The notes under the pieces: generated by a model | What the model was told of the DNA's origin: nothing | The model's database searches: none | The model's input: only the letters and a program-made list of their open reading frames with translations | Source: Pyronema omphalodes | Lineage: Eukaryota; Ascomycota; Pezizomycetes; Pezizales; Pyronemataceae | Reading direction: 5' to 3' | Length of the DNA: 64,000 nt | Assembly (NCBI GenBank): GCA_024516155.1 | Contig: JAJJXM010000004.1 | Location: forward strand, 1,054,001-1,118,000 | Made by a program: the position numbers and the translations under genes | In this document: positions 36,351-46,659 of the stretch, piece by piece | How the letters are laid out: every line of letters begins with the position of its first letter | Position numbering within the stretch: the first letter of the stretch is position 1

Positions 36351-37082
36351 AACTACATGTCCCATCAGCGAAAATCTTAGCGCTGGCTTTCACCGATACA
36401 ATGAATCGGAATTTTCTGGTCAAAATAGCACAGACCGCCTTCACCCAGTCATTTGCGAGTGATAATTAGTGTCCAGAATCATGATCTCCCACGGTCACTC
36501 ATAGGCAGTCCAGACCACAGTGCCTCAAAGACGACCGATTGTGATTCTATTGTAAGACTGGAATTTAGTTAGTTGTTTAACCTGTGCTACAGCTAAGATT
36601 GAACCGGATGTACCATAGGGAGCTCTGGTCTGGGCTGCACACTTCAAGAATCGAAGAAGAAAAAAAGGAGAAAAAACGACACCGGGCATCTCAAGTCTTA
36701 TCCAGCGATGATCACAGTTACAAGGAGGCTGCCGTCGAAGCATAATGTGAAGGTCCAGCCAAAGTACATGAGAAAGTAAAACTGTTGTAGTCAGGAAATC
36801 TCTGCAGTTTATCCAGAGGCGGTCCAGTGAATGCTATCCAAAAGACTACCAGTCCTAATCCAATCTGGACAAATATTTGCGGTCCGGTCCGGTCTGCAAC
36901 GAGGAATGGACCAGACAAACCGTAGGAGCTCTGTATTGTTCAAAGAAACTAAAGTTCATTCATCAATCACTGAGTCATCCATTGCACCACTAGAGACTTG
37001 ATTCCACGACGCTCATCCATCTTATTGACGCTTGTGCTCTACAATCCTGACCCGTTCATCAGTTACCCCTGTGGTACAAAAA
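36351..37082. other. Spacer of the inverted duplication, middle part
   Basis: No gene is recognised. A short GGTCCGGTCCGGTC tandem is present near 36873-36895. Confidence 0.4.
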
Positions 37083-37420
37083 AAAGGTGTTTAATCAAAC
37101 CACACTTTAAACCACAAAAGGTGTTTAATTCAAACACCCACAAAATTCATTTACTAAACACCTCTTTAAACACCTACTAAACACCTTTAAACACCTACTA
37201 AACACCTCTTTAAACACCTACTAAACACCTTTAAACACCTCTTCAAACACCTCCTAAACACCTTTAAACACCTCTTTAAACACCTACTAAACACCTTTAA
37301 ACACCTCTTTAAACACCTACTAAACACCTTTATACACCGATTTAAACACCTACTAAACACCTTTATACACCGATTTAAACACCTACTAAACACCTTTATA
37401 CACCGATTTAAACACCTTGC
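37083..37420 (+). repeat. Array A: single-orientation AAACACC repeats
   Basis: At least 21 copies of AAACACC, all on the plus strand, lie between about 37155 and 37415. They alternate between TACTAAACACC and TTTAAACACC contexts, and three copies degenerate to TTATACACC. Four more GTGTTTAA/CAAACAC-type motifs lie just upstream. The spacing is a mix of about 10, 12 and 14 bp, so the motif rather than one rigid monomer is conserved. The minus strand is incidentally open as a Cys/Lys/Arg-rich peptide. Confidence 0.95.
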
Positions 37421-38149
37421 ACAATAGTGGTTTGATCAAGCACCTCAGATATTTTTTAAATGTTTTGAATTAATTACTAAACATCTCGCTCATTATATAA
37501 CATGTCTCTAGCTATTGCCAGGTCCTCTATCTATACATACAGGAACCTCCCACCTCCCTCCTCACCCCTCCTACTCCTGCTCCTCCTCTCTGTGTTGTAC
37601 CATTCGCTTTGTGCCTGTTTTAATTGACCCTTACATATGCTGGAATCATGGATCGCTTCAATAAATAGACTTAGGTTTTCTGAGCATCCTGTTTGTCTGG
37701 TTAGCATTGTAGATATTTGTGGGGTTGGTTTGCAGTACTTGACTCAGCGAGTATCTAGAAGTTCATATCCCCCCCCCTCCCCCCACCCCTCTCTCCCTTT
37801 TGTCCCTCCGGTGGCGTATGGTGTATGAACTAGCAAATTCTGTAGAGGGACAAACATTTGACATGAGGAAAAACTTACAGTCAAACAAGACGGAAAGATG
37901 GAGGTGGAGAAACAAGTGAATGAAATGGATGAAGAACAAGGAACAACAACGGCAGAACGAACAGAACATAAGGAAGGGATGCGCACTAAGGCAATATCCA
38001 CTTCCATCAACAAACATAAGCAGAACACAGCTCTACAGTTTAAAACTGAATGTTCAGTAGAACACTGCAGGGTGATTTATATGAACCATGGAAAAGCCAT
38101 CCCTAGGAAGTGGACTGTAGATGTTTATTTGAACATCAGAGGACAGTTC
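37421..38149. other. Between the two motif arrays
   Basis: It contains CT-rich tracts (about 37545-37590 and 37768-37805) that resemble fungal promoter or 5' UTR pyrimidine tracts, followed by the small ORF at 37898-38155. Confidence 0.5.
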
Positions 38150-38155
38150 AAATAA
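37898..38155 (+). CDS. Possible small hypothetical protein (85 aa)
   Basis: An ATG-initiated frame of 85 aa lies between the two arrays, downstream of pyrimidine-rich tracts. The first half is charged and low complexity (EVEKQVNEMDEEQGTTTAER); the second half is Lys/Arg/Cys-containing (FKTECSVEHCRVIYMNHGK). The 3' end runs into the first motif of array B. I do not recognise it. It may be a chance ORF; the location within the duplication spacer is the only reason to keep it. Confidence 0.2.
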   Translation: MEVEKQVNEMDEEQGTTTAERTEHKEGMRTKAISTSINKHKQNTALQFKTECSVEHCRVIYMNHGKAIPRKWTVDVYLNIRGQFK

Positions 38156-38595
38156 ACCCCGAAGAATAAGCGAAGAAGAAGGTGTTTATTTGAACACCCC
38201 TAGGGTGTTTAAATAAACATCAAAGAATAAGCGAAAAAGAATGTGTTTATTTAAACATCCTTAAACACCCCTAGGGTGTTTATCTAAACACCGAAGAATA
38301 AGCAAAAAAGAAGGTGTTTATTTAAACATCCTTAAACACCCCTAGGATGTTTAAATAAACACCGAAGAATAAGCGAAAAAGAAGGTGTTTATTTAAACAC
38401 CCTAGGGGTGTTTAAATAAACCCCTCAAAAAAGAAATCAAGGTAGTTGTTTAACTAAACAACGCTGGGTGGTTTAGCTAAACACCGTAAATCACACTAAA
38501 CAACTTCGGTGTTTAGCGGTGTTTAACTAAACACCTTTAAACAACGATGGGTGGTTTAGCTAAACACCTTAAATCAGACTAAACAACTTTGGTGT
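38150..38595. repeat. Array B1: long palindromic units built from GTGTTTA/TAAACAC
   Basis: Four or five units of about 60-70 bp. Each combines a near-perfect palindrome centred on CCTAGG (GTGTTTATTTAAACACC facing GGTGTTTAAATAAACAC) with a conserved GAAGAATAAGCGAAAAAGAA-like spacer. From about 38450 the units change to GTTTAACTAAACAACG and GGTTTAGCTAAACACC variants. Each unit can form a hairpin. Confidence 0.9.
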
Positions 38596-38830
38596 TTAGG
38601 GTGTTTAACTAAACACTTTCGGTGTTTAACTAAACACTTTCGGTGTTTAACTAAACACTTTCGGTGTTTAACTAAACACTTTCGGTGTTTAACTAAACAC
38701 TTTCGGTGTTTAACTAAACACTTTCGGTGTTTAACTAAACACTTTCGGTGTTTAACTAAACACTTTCGGTGTTTAACTAAACACTTTCGGTGTTTAACTA
38801 AACACTTTCGGTGTTTAGCTAAACCACGAA
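38596..38830. repeat. Array B2: 21-bp tandem repeat of a GTGTTTA-TAAACAC dyad
   Basis: Ten perfect copies of GTGTTTAACTAAACAC, each followed by TTTCG, start at 38601 and recur exactly every 21 bp to 38790. An eleventh, altered copy (GTGTTTAGCTAAACC) closes the array. Each unit has two TAAACA cores in opposite orientation, the core bound by forkhead-type proteins. The absence of any difference between copies implies recent expansion or homogenisation. Confidence 0.97.
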
Positions 38831-39099
38831 GGTGTTTGAACTAAACCACTCTCACTCGTTTTCTTGTACCATAGGGTTACTGGCATTATATAAACTCATT
38901 CCAGTATCCCAGTACATAAATCTGCCTATCCGGCTTGAGCTTACCGTGTACCATTGTATCCATAATCCTCCTGTTCTGACTTCACAGTTCATCGTCATTT
39001 AATTAGACTCCCATCCCCCCCCCCCACAAATACCTCTATGATACACATCACACCACTCCTCCCATATAACCCTCAAGCCACCAGACTGCCTGAAAACCC
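38831..39099. other. Right edge of the spacer
   Basis: Contains a last GGTGTTTGAACTAAACC motif, a TATATAAA-like element near 38888 and a C-run near 39017-39026. No gene. Confidence 0.5.
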
Positions 39100-42000
39100 A
39101 GAAAACGCTCCTTCCTATACGTTCACACCGTTTTAATCTGCCCTTTCACTGCGGATCCTATTTTCCATCCGAATCCTCCGTACTCGCCTAGTCCGTCTCC
39201 TCCAGCCATCAATACCAGCCATAAAACTAAACGACGGAAACCAAAAATCGTACCATAACCAGCCGTCACATATGTTGCCCTTTCCTGCCATTCCTAGCAC
39301 TCTATCCTATCCCCACTTCACACCAACTCATATCCGCTATCTCGGATCTCCCTCCGACCCGCCGAAATAATCCACCGTCCACACAATTCTAACCCTAACC
39401 GCAAAATTCATGATACTTCAGAAGAACCCAATAACTTTCCAGAACTAACCCACAACATAGCTCCTTCACAATCCACTCCGCTATCGTCCGAGATTATGCT
39501 GAGTTCCACCACACATGCCGCCGAGTCCAAAGTGAAGTTGATCCGAAATCCAACACTCAACCGTTCAATCCTCCTGTGCCTGTCTGCCAAATCTTAGTTT
39601 CCTGCATCCAGCCCAGATAATCGTTTGTCAAGTTGCATTTGAAGCCGTGTACCCCACCCAGTGTGCGTGTATAGAACGAAAGTGTGCAAAGTGGATGCAG
39701 GCGTGATGCAGGAGATACCAAGGCCTGGAAGGTGATTTTATGCATGAGGTATTATTTCGATCCAGTCGACGCTGTTGTAGGCACCCACTGGAAGACTTCG
39801 CATGGAAATGAAGGCTTCCACGACGATGAATATCCTTGCAGAAGAATATAACGGAATAATAGCAAGCGAGAGGAGTGCATTCGTCAATGCCATGGAAAAA
39901 AGAAGGTACATAAGGATAATTTTGTAAAGCCTGTGGTGGAACTTATGGTTATCTACAAAAGTTTCGAAAGACTTCAGAATATTACCTATATCAGCGCACA
40001 GAAGCAAAACAGGCACTCCGGCTGCGATAACAATGCAAGCACCTCTCCAAAGGTATCTCTCGGTAAACGATGGAAAGTGCGAATTCCATGCTGTTGCATG
40101 ACATCCAGCATAAACAAGGCTGAGGATTGTCGCCCCAATTGTGAAGACGGGAAATGGAAGCCATTTTGACTCTTTAATTGCTTGCGACCAATCTGATACC
40201 GGACCCTTCTGTTTGATATTACCTGCTTCCGGTACGCCCCAGTAACATTCTCCAGTCTGTGATGGGTATTCATTGAATGCCACCATGAATTCTTCGATCA
40301 CGTGCATTTGGTGCTCAGTTAGAAATACAGGACGTCGATAACGAGTAACGACTGCCTTGCTGTGGTCGTCCGTGTCCTGTTTGACCAAGAGCAAAACTTC
40401 GCCTGGATCAAGCCGCAACCCTTTTGTACAATTCTCTCCGTTCATTCTGACATCTGTAACCGCTGTTCCTATCGTCTCTTTCCCCTTCCCTTTATCTGAC
40501 TTGGAAGCTTTTTCCGTGGCCACATGATAATTCCAGCCCAACCCTTCCGGGAACGATATATCCGAGTACCTCTGATGATGCTCTTCGGCGGTAATTATTG
40601 AAATTGGGTGATTTCGATAGTTTCCCCTATCGCGAGACAATCGATGACGAAACCAGGATAGTAGTGGATGCTTATATTCGAACATACATCGGCGGGTGGA
40701 ATCATCGTCATCGAGGTAATCCTCTCCACTGGTCCACAGAATCATTGTCAAGGGGAAATCGTCCTCATGGAGAGTTACTATTTTGTAACAAAGTTTACTG
40801 ACTTGACTATCCCACTTTCTAGACGACATTAGTACTGAGAGCATTTGGGTATGTCCGTCATTGTATTCTGGCAAAGGATTGAGAATGACTGGATTCTGGA
40901 CTGCTAACGGCTTATTCCACCACAGGCCGTAAACGACCACCATGACTACCACATGCACGATCACATTCAACTCAATTAGCGTGCTCGGTAACCCGCTTGC
41001 TTTCCGTCCGATGACATTGAATACCATCCAGAGCGCTTGTGCACACACCAGAAGCTTTGCCAACCAATCGGCTTTACTGCGGTCCGCAATGGCTTTGTCA
41101 TCGAGAATTCCGGGATGTAGAACACCTTCCTTGGCTAATTCCAGAAACCCTTGTGCTGTGAGTGATATGTATGGAAATTTGTAATCCGATCCGGGGATGT
41201 CAAAGTCGTATCCACGACGATAGGCTAATCCACCCATTATGACAAAGAATGCCGACGTCATTGACACCTTGGACCAGTCTGCCTTCCCGACCGGGGATGG
41301 AAGTGTAGGTTTCAAGAGCTCCAAATATTTTCTTTCTTCTATTTGTTCTTCCGATTTTGTCGCGGCGTCTTCCATCCCGTCATCGCTCTTTGGCACAATT
41401 GCTCGGAGTTCCTTTCGAAGTGCACGGGCCTCTTGCCATTGATTGAATGCAGCGAAAAATACAAATTCCGGTGCGAAAAGCGCAATAAGAACCCAATAGA
41501 ACTTATAAACAGTCGCTCTCTTAAATCCTATCCGATAGGGCTCCTTCGCGTTTTCACTGTTGCTTCCCGAAGTATCCCCGGGTTTCTTTCCTTTCGGGAA
41601 CAATCTTGATCGAGGGATTGTGATGGAGAACATATGGCTATCTGCTGCAATATTCAGATGGATGGATGTGTATACACATAGCATAAGTGTGATTATGGAC
41701 GTAAGAAGCAAATCGGTTGTACCGCGACCGCGGGGTTTTGGAACGTATGAGGGGGATGCTTCGGAGGTTGGGCGGGAGCTGAAATTTAATGGTGCGGCTT
41801 CGACGGTTCCGGTGGCTGGATTGTAGATAATTATCTTCAGGAGGAAAAGTAATATCATTGTGTGGTGATTTTACCGAAGTATCGCCTCGAGAGTTGATGT
41901 CCTTTCCCCAGATAGAGTGTGATGATTTGGTATGGCTGAAGGAGGTTCCGTCAAGTGTTCTTCATAAGCGAAGGAAATCTGGCTTCATAAGGGGTTTTCA

Positions 42001-42205
42001 ACGATGCCTTATAAAGATTATATCACAGCTAACATCACTTTTGCGTTTCCGTACCGACAAAATTGTGATGCTCAAACACAGCCAATCATCCCATGCCAAC
42101 TGGTTCTCAGAACTAATAGGGAGCTAGTTATGTTCCTCAACAATCCGCATGCAGCGTGGTCTGATGAACTTCTGTAGAAGCACATCAAAAATGGTCTAGA
42201 GTTTT
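39100..42205 (-). repeat. Right arm of ~3 kb inverted duplication
   Basis: Inverted counterpart of 32106-35150; evidence is given there. The arm ends near 42200, where TCTAGAC and TGTGCTTCTACAGA still match the left arm at 32109-32140. Confidence 0.85.
39738..41858 (-). CDS. Fungal multi-pass membrane protein of unknown function, copy B
   Basis: A single exon encodes 706 aa, collinear with copy A at 32434-34557. It has the same N-terminal hydrophobic leader, membrane segments and family block (SKADWLAKLLVCAQALWM..LPSTLIELN). A stretch of about 84 residues (from KEGVLHPGIL to NPVILN) is amino-acid identical to copy A after its first residues, while elsewhere many residues differ. Most nucleotide differences in that block are synonymous transitions. 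The C-terminal third diverges most (for example LLLCADIGNILKSFETFVDN against LLVLIAVYHVVDSFVSFLED). Both copies being intact points to selection or recent origin. The two genes are convergent across the array-bearing spacer. Confidence 0.8.
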   Translation of the reverse strand: MILLFLLKIIIYNPATGTVEAAPLNFSSRPTSEASPSYVPKPRGRGTTDLLLTSIITLMLCVYTSIHLNIAADSHMFSITIPRSRLFPKGKKPGDTSGSNSENAKEPYRIGFKRATVYKFYWVLIALFAPEFVFFAAFNQWQEARALRKELRAIVPKSDDGMEDAATKSEEQIEERKYLELLKPTLPSPVGKADWSKVSMTSAFFVIMGGLAYRRGYDFDIPGSDYKFPYISLTAQGFLELAKEGVLHPGILDDKAIADRSKADWLAKLLVCAQALWMVFNVIGRKASGLPSTLIELNVIVHVVVMVVVYGLWWNKPLAVQNPVILNPLPEYNDGHTQMLSVLMSSRKWDSQVSKLCYKIVTLHEDDFPLTMILWTSGEDYLDDDDSTRRCMFEYKHPLLSWFRHRLSRDRGNYRNHPISIITAEEHHQRYSDISFPEGLGWNYHVATEKASKSDKGKGKETIGTAVTDVRMNGENCTKGLRLDPGEVLLLVKQDTDDHSKAVVTRYRRPVFLTEHQMHVIEEFMVAFNEYPSQTGECYWGVPEAGNIKQKGPVSDWSQAIKESKWLPFPVFTIGATILSLVYAGCHATAWNSHFPSFTERYLWRGACIVIAAGVPVLLLCADIGNILKSFETFVDNHKFHHRLYKIILMYLLFSMALTNALLSLAIIPLYSSARIFIVVEAFISMRSLPVGAYNSVDWIEIIPHA

Positions 42206-42916
42206 GCTCAAGTTCTCTTGTCCTTAAACGACTGACGGTAGAGTGCCTGAAACTTAGCCGATCCGAGGTAGTGTCGCACCCGTCGGGGGTGTCGCCGGGA
42301 AGAACTCCCTACCCCAATACCGACACGTTCATCACCTTCCAACCGAAGAAAAAAGTAATTTCAAGATGTGAATACGATTGAATGGTACAGCGGCTTCATG
42401 CGGCTCAATGGCTACACCATGCCTTTTTTAGCAATACACAGATCGAGTGATGGCGGATTATCCCACATGAATAGATCATTGCAACCTTCCAGTGTGACTT
42501 ATACATACTGCTTTTAAACATTAGCAGGTTGCTCCACAGATAACTGATTGATGTAAGCCATTAAACATATCGTCTTTTACTCGGGAAAACGTTGAATGGT
42601 CTTCAATAATCAACTGATATCTACCATGCATAGCGCTAGCTCCATGAGCTCACCAGCGCGCCGCTCAATGATTACCAGCAACCTGCAGTCAAGACATACC
42701 CAGTAATCAAGGAAGTGCGACCAATTGGATTGAGCGCAAAAGCGGAGCATCTAAAACGCTTAAAAGAAAGTCGGGTGTCAATTTTTTCAAAATTAGCCTT
42801 TTAAATGGCTAGCAAACTGCCTGGGCGCGTGGCAAGAGATATGTATTAGCTTCGCGATGCGTGACAACATACACTCATGAGACATTACTCGATTCTTAGT
42901 TAATAGTCCCGCGGCA
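42206..42916. other. Gene-free stretch
   Basis: No gene or repeat recognised. It lies just outside the right arm of the inverted duplication. Confidence 0.4.
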
Positions 42917-42932
42917 CAGCAGGTGGATATTT

Positions 42933-43141
42933 TTTTTTTATTTCATACACGCATCTAACCTTAGGGTTATGGCGGAAGCTATCTAATTATTGTACATTGC
43001 TAACTGTCGGGTGTTACATCAACAGTTACCGGGAACGCCCCGGAGCGGTCTTTCGTTTGTTGGGTTGTAGCCCCCCTCTCGTCTCTCATACTCCATTTCT
43101 GTCCTTCTCGTCTTTATGTCCTTGAGCCCTGTGCGCTCCTT
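42933..43141 (-). mobile_element. 5'-truncated non-LTR retrotransposon tail with 16-bp target duplication
   Basis: A 209-bp insert is bounded by identical 16-bp direct repeats CAGCAGGTGGATATTT (42917-42932 and 43142-43157). On the minus strand it ends in AAATAAAAAAAAA, a poly(A) tail at the 3' end. The first ~125 nt are an open frame of about 41 codons (KERTGLKDIKTRRTEMEY.. to ..PLRGVPGNC, then TGA), followed by a ~75-nt 3' UTR. These are the marks of target-primed reverse transcription with heavy 5' truncation. The C-terminal peptide differs from the non-LTR element at 56.2-61.9 kb, so it comes from another family. The parent family is inferred, not identified. Confidence 0.85.
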
Positions 43142-43157
43142 CAGCAGGTGGATATTT

Positions 43158-44469
43158 ACATACCAAAATTTTCGAATCAAGTGTTTGGCACTCCACACGT
43201 ATCTTTCGGCGCCATGATTAAAAAATTGATCCCCACTCTCGCCCAGAGTTTTCGTGTGCAGAATAATTAAGTCAAGTCACCTCATTTGTACTAGTGACTT
43301 TGATAGGCGTTAACCCTGTAATCAGTGATGTCTACTGGGAATTGGTTGCGTGATTGTGATAAAATCAGTAGTTTTCCTAGACAAATCATAACGCAAACCC
43401 AAACACCAAATTCCAGTGGCCATGGGAAAATGGCGTATTAAAATATCAAATTCATGTCGTAGAAAACCCTAGCTGTTCCTTGATTAGCACTTTATCTTCA
43501 GTGCGAGGAGTGGAGGTGAAGGTTCGGGGGTCGGCAGTGGGACAATATTCACAGTCCGGGATAAGACGGTGAAGTTTGATTCCAGAAAAAGTGGAATTGA
43601 GTGAAATAAGTGAAGATCAGAGGTCAGGATAATATAGTATTATTTGAAACTCCGCCATATGGAATTTAATCCCCTCGCTAGCGATAATTATCGCCATGTC
43701 CAGACTTTTGGTTCTGAGTGTTTTTGTTTATGATGGCTTTAAAGATTAGGATTTGAACAATTACTGAATAGAATTGAGTGAGAAATGAATGATGTGATTA
43801 TTTTCCCCATCACCTCAAACGTTGCAGATAATAACTGCAAGGATATAAACACTTCCACATATATAGTGCACAGCCGTTGTCAAGCTTGAACAACTTGCTT
43901 TTACTATCATCTTTTACGACGGTATAAAAAAGCAGAAGCTTAGACCACTATAGGCGCGAACATTTTCTACATCAATTTCACACGGCAGACGCTCAAGGTT
44001 CCTTGAATGGTTTTCCAGCTGTTGAAGACAGTTTTTCAAGAGTACGGTTGGCCAGAATGTGTTTGCAAATTTTCAAGAGTCGTAAATGTATACAATGCTT
44101 AATATAAACCAATTAAAACATGATGGAGTTGAATAACACTTCGGAAAATTTACTACAGTTTAAAACTGAATGCTATTGCAAAATTATTTTAACTTTGATA
44201 TGTGTTTCCACAGCAAAAGAAGTATCAAGGGGTTTGTAGCTCAGGAATCTTGAGAATTTGCCAATTACGTTTATCACATGAATAAAGCCTGCAAAAGCCT
44301 TCAGAGAACGGTTTCAACCCCGTCCTCCCCCCATCCTTTTTTCTGAACAGTTTTTTTCAAAAAAAAAAGGGTACTTTATTGGACAGCGAGGTAGGGACTA
44401 AATTCTTTTTCAGTACTTAATCAATGGTGGAAAGGTATGGGGGTTAATCCGGAGCTTGGAGAATGTAGC
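43158..44469. other. Gene-poor stretch
   Basis: No gene recognised. AT-rich, with scattered short A and T runs. Confidence 0.4.
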
Positions 44470-44660
44470 ATACCTATGTAGCGTGAACTGGCCATGGGTA
44501 ATTTCTGGGTTTAATGCATGGTTCAATAGACGCGCCGCTGGATGAAAATCATTGCATTGGTTCGTGTCTCTCTACAACTGTAGTGGCATACCCCGCCATT
44601 TTCGTTCCTTAAACTCGGTATGTATGTATACCGAAGTCATTAACCCAGTCAACGCGTAGG
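44470..44660 (+). repeat. Dispersed repeat, partner of 30390-30640
   Basis: A shorter, diverged copy of the sequence at 30390-30640 in the same orientation; shared blocks are listed there. It lies just upstream of ERV41 and may contribute to its promoter region. Confidence 0.6.
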
Positions 44661-44880
44661 CATCCCGTGTCGTGTATTTATGCCAAACACGACGCGCTCA
44701 AGCCGTAATCGAGTGACGTCGCATGATACTTAGCCGCGTGCCATGCAACTCTGTCCTCTTAGTACAACTTGCAGCAGCGCACTTGACAAGCTCGCCGCCC
44801 AGGTCCTCAGCCCAGCAGCTCCTTTACCGTACAGCACACAACAAACGCACTCGGGTACAGCATCTCCCCATCCTGCAGAG

Positions 44881-46118
44881 ATGGCGCTCAACGATGCTGA
44901 CTTTGGCGATAAAAACTCCGGGTTACGATCTTTTGATGCGTTTCGTGAGTTAACTCAATTCCTCCCTTGCGATGCGATCCCTCCAAAGCACCCAGTGTAG
45001 AGAGCTTGCGAACCCCCCTCTAAACCCCCCTCCAAGATGCATTTCCACCAGAAACTTCACCACGAAAAACCAAAAGGAAACCAAAAAGCTAACATATCTT
45101 CCTTCCTTCTCTAGCCAAAACCCGCAAAACCTACAAAATCTCCTCCTCGCGCGGCGGCGCACTCACCATCCTCCTCTCCCTTCTCTCCATCTACCTAATC
45201 TACTACGAACTCCAGCATCATCTCGATGGTTCCGAGACGCAAAGTTTCCTAATCGATCATTCCATTGGGCACTACATGCAGATCAATCTCGACATAACCG
45301 TTGCCATGCCCTGCGAAGCACTTCACATCAATGTCCAAGACGCAGCATTAGATCATATTCTAGCTGGGGATATTTTAACCAAAGACGCCACGAGTTTCGA
45401 TGATACAAACGCGCATCGATTAGTTCATCTTCCAGGAAGAGAAGAGCATGTTTATGATATCCTTGGAAAAGCCCGGAAATCAAAGTTTGGAAAAACTAGC
45501 AGAAAACCTTTTGCTTTTCTAAGAAAAATCGATACCGGATCTTGTAGGATTTATGGTTCCATGAATGTTAATAAGGTTCAAGGGGACTTTCATATCACTG
45601 CCGCTGGTCATGGTTATGCTGCTGCTATTGGAGGTGGTCATATCGATCATTCGGCTTTCAATTTCTCTCATGTCATTAATGAGTTGAGTTTTGGAGAGTA
45701 TTATCCAAGTCTTGTCAATCCCCTTGATGACGTTGCGGCGGTTACCGAACACAATTTTTTCAAGTTTCAGTACTACTTAAGCATTGTACCAACGAATTAT
45801 TATTCGGAAAATACTGGAAGATTATTAAGGACAAATCAATATGCAGTTACGGAACATTCGAGAGAGGTTTCACCCTATCAGGTCCCCGGAATCTTCTTCA
45901 AGTTCGATATTGAACCACTCAATTTGACTATTAAGGAACGGAGAATGGGTTTTGTGAGGTTCTTGGTTAGAGTTGTTAATATTGTGGGAGGTGTTATGGT
46001 CGGTGGAAATTGGGCTATGAGATTGGTGGAGACCATTGTCGGATGCTGGGGCAGGAGGAAGAGAACTATGGATGGTGTCATTGGGGGAGGTGCATACAGT
46101 AGCGAGAAGAGGATTTAG
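44881..46118 (+). CDS. ERV41: ER-Golgi cargo receptor subunit Erv41 (ERGIC family)
   Basis: Exons 44881-44944 and 45115-46118 encode 355 aa (yeast Erv41 352). Erv41 and Erv46 form a COPII/COPI-cycling receptor that retrieves escaped ER residents. The N-terminus has LRSFDAFPKTRKTYKISSSRGGALTI, then a first membrane segment LTILLSLLSIYLIYYEL. The luminal domain starts INLDITVAMPCEALHINVQD, a family signature, and includes GCRIYGS-like SCRIYGSMNVNKVQGDFHI and NFSHVINELSFGEYYP. The second membrane segment is near the C-terminus (FLVRVVNIVGGVMVGGNW). The short cytosolic tail is basic. Intron 1 joins in phase 1 to give FPKTRK. Upstream is repeat DNA. Confidence 0.92.
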
Positions 46119-46659
46119 AGGGCTTGAGGATTGGGAGATCTGGGGTAAGAGTGAGGATGAGGGGTTAGTTTGGGTCTATCTTCTGTTTCATTTTTGTTTG
46201 GGCAAGCATAAAGGGTTGGAATTGCTGTGCATTTGTTTTGTTGTTTTTGTATTGTACTTTACAAGGCGTTATCAATATCGAGAACCACATTTCTCATCCT
46301 CAATTCATTCTAATTTCATGGTACGTATTTCCACAGACCAAGAATAACTGGTGAACAGTGAATACTTAATTACCATTACGAACTTCCAGAATAATCATTT
46401 CGCATTCTCACACCGTTGACACTCCCAATTTTCTAGAACGTATTTTCAGCGTCTCCGTGAACCTTTACAGAGCCTCAAAGCTCTCAATTCCCCAATCACA
46501 GCTACATACCATACCCCTGTCCGCGTCATAATCAACGGCAACTCCCGAACCACGATCTGTCCGAAACTCTCCCCCAGTTCCCAACCATCACCAACGCAAC
46601 ATCGCCTTCTCATTCCGCGGCGCCGACAACTCCAGTCCCGCGACACTACAACAACCACC
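46119..46659. other. Intergenic, ERV41 3' side and ZIP promoter
   Basis: No gene recognised. It should hold the 3' UTR of ERV41 and the promoter of the ZIP transporter; a C-rich 5' UTR-like stretch precedes 46660. Confidence 0.5.

Noticed and set aside
37187..37393. 68-codon minus-strand frame encoding repeated CLKRCLKVFSR peptides
   Set aside because: It is the simple translation of the AAACACC array. The frame is open only because the repeat steps add up to multiples of three, and there is no other sign of a gene.
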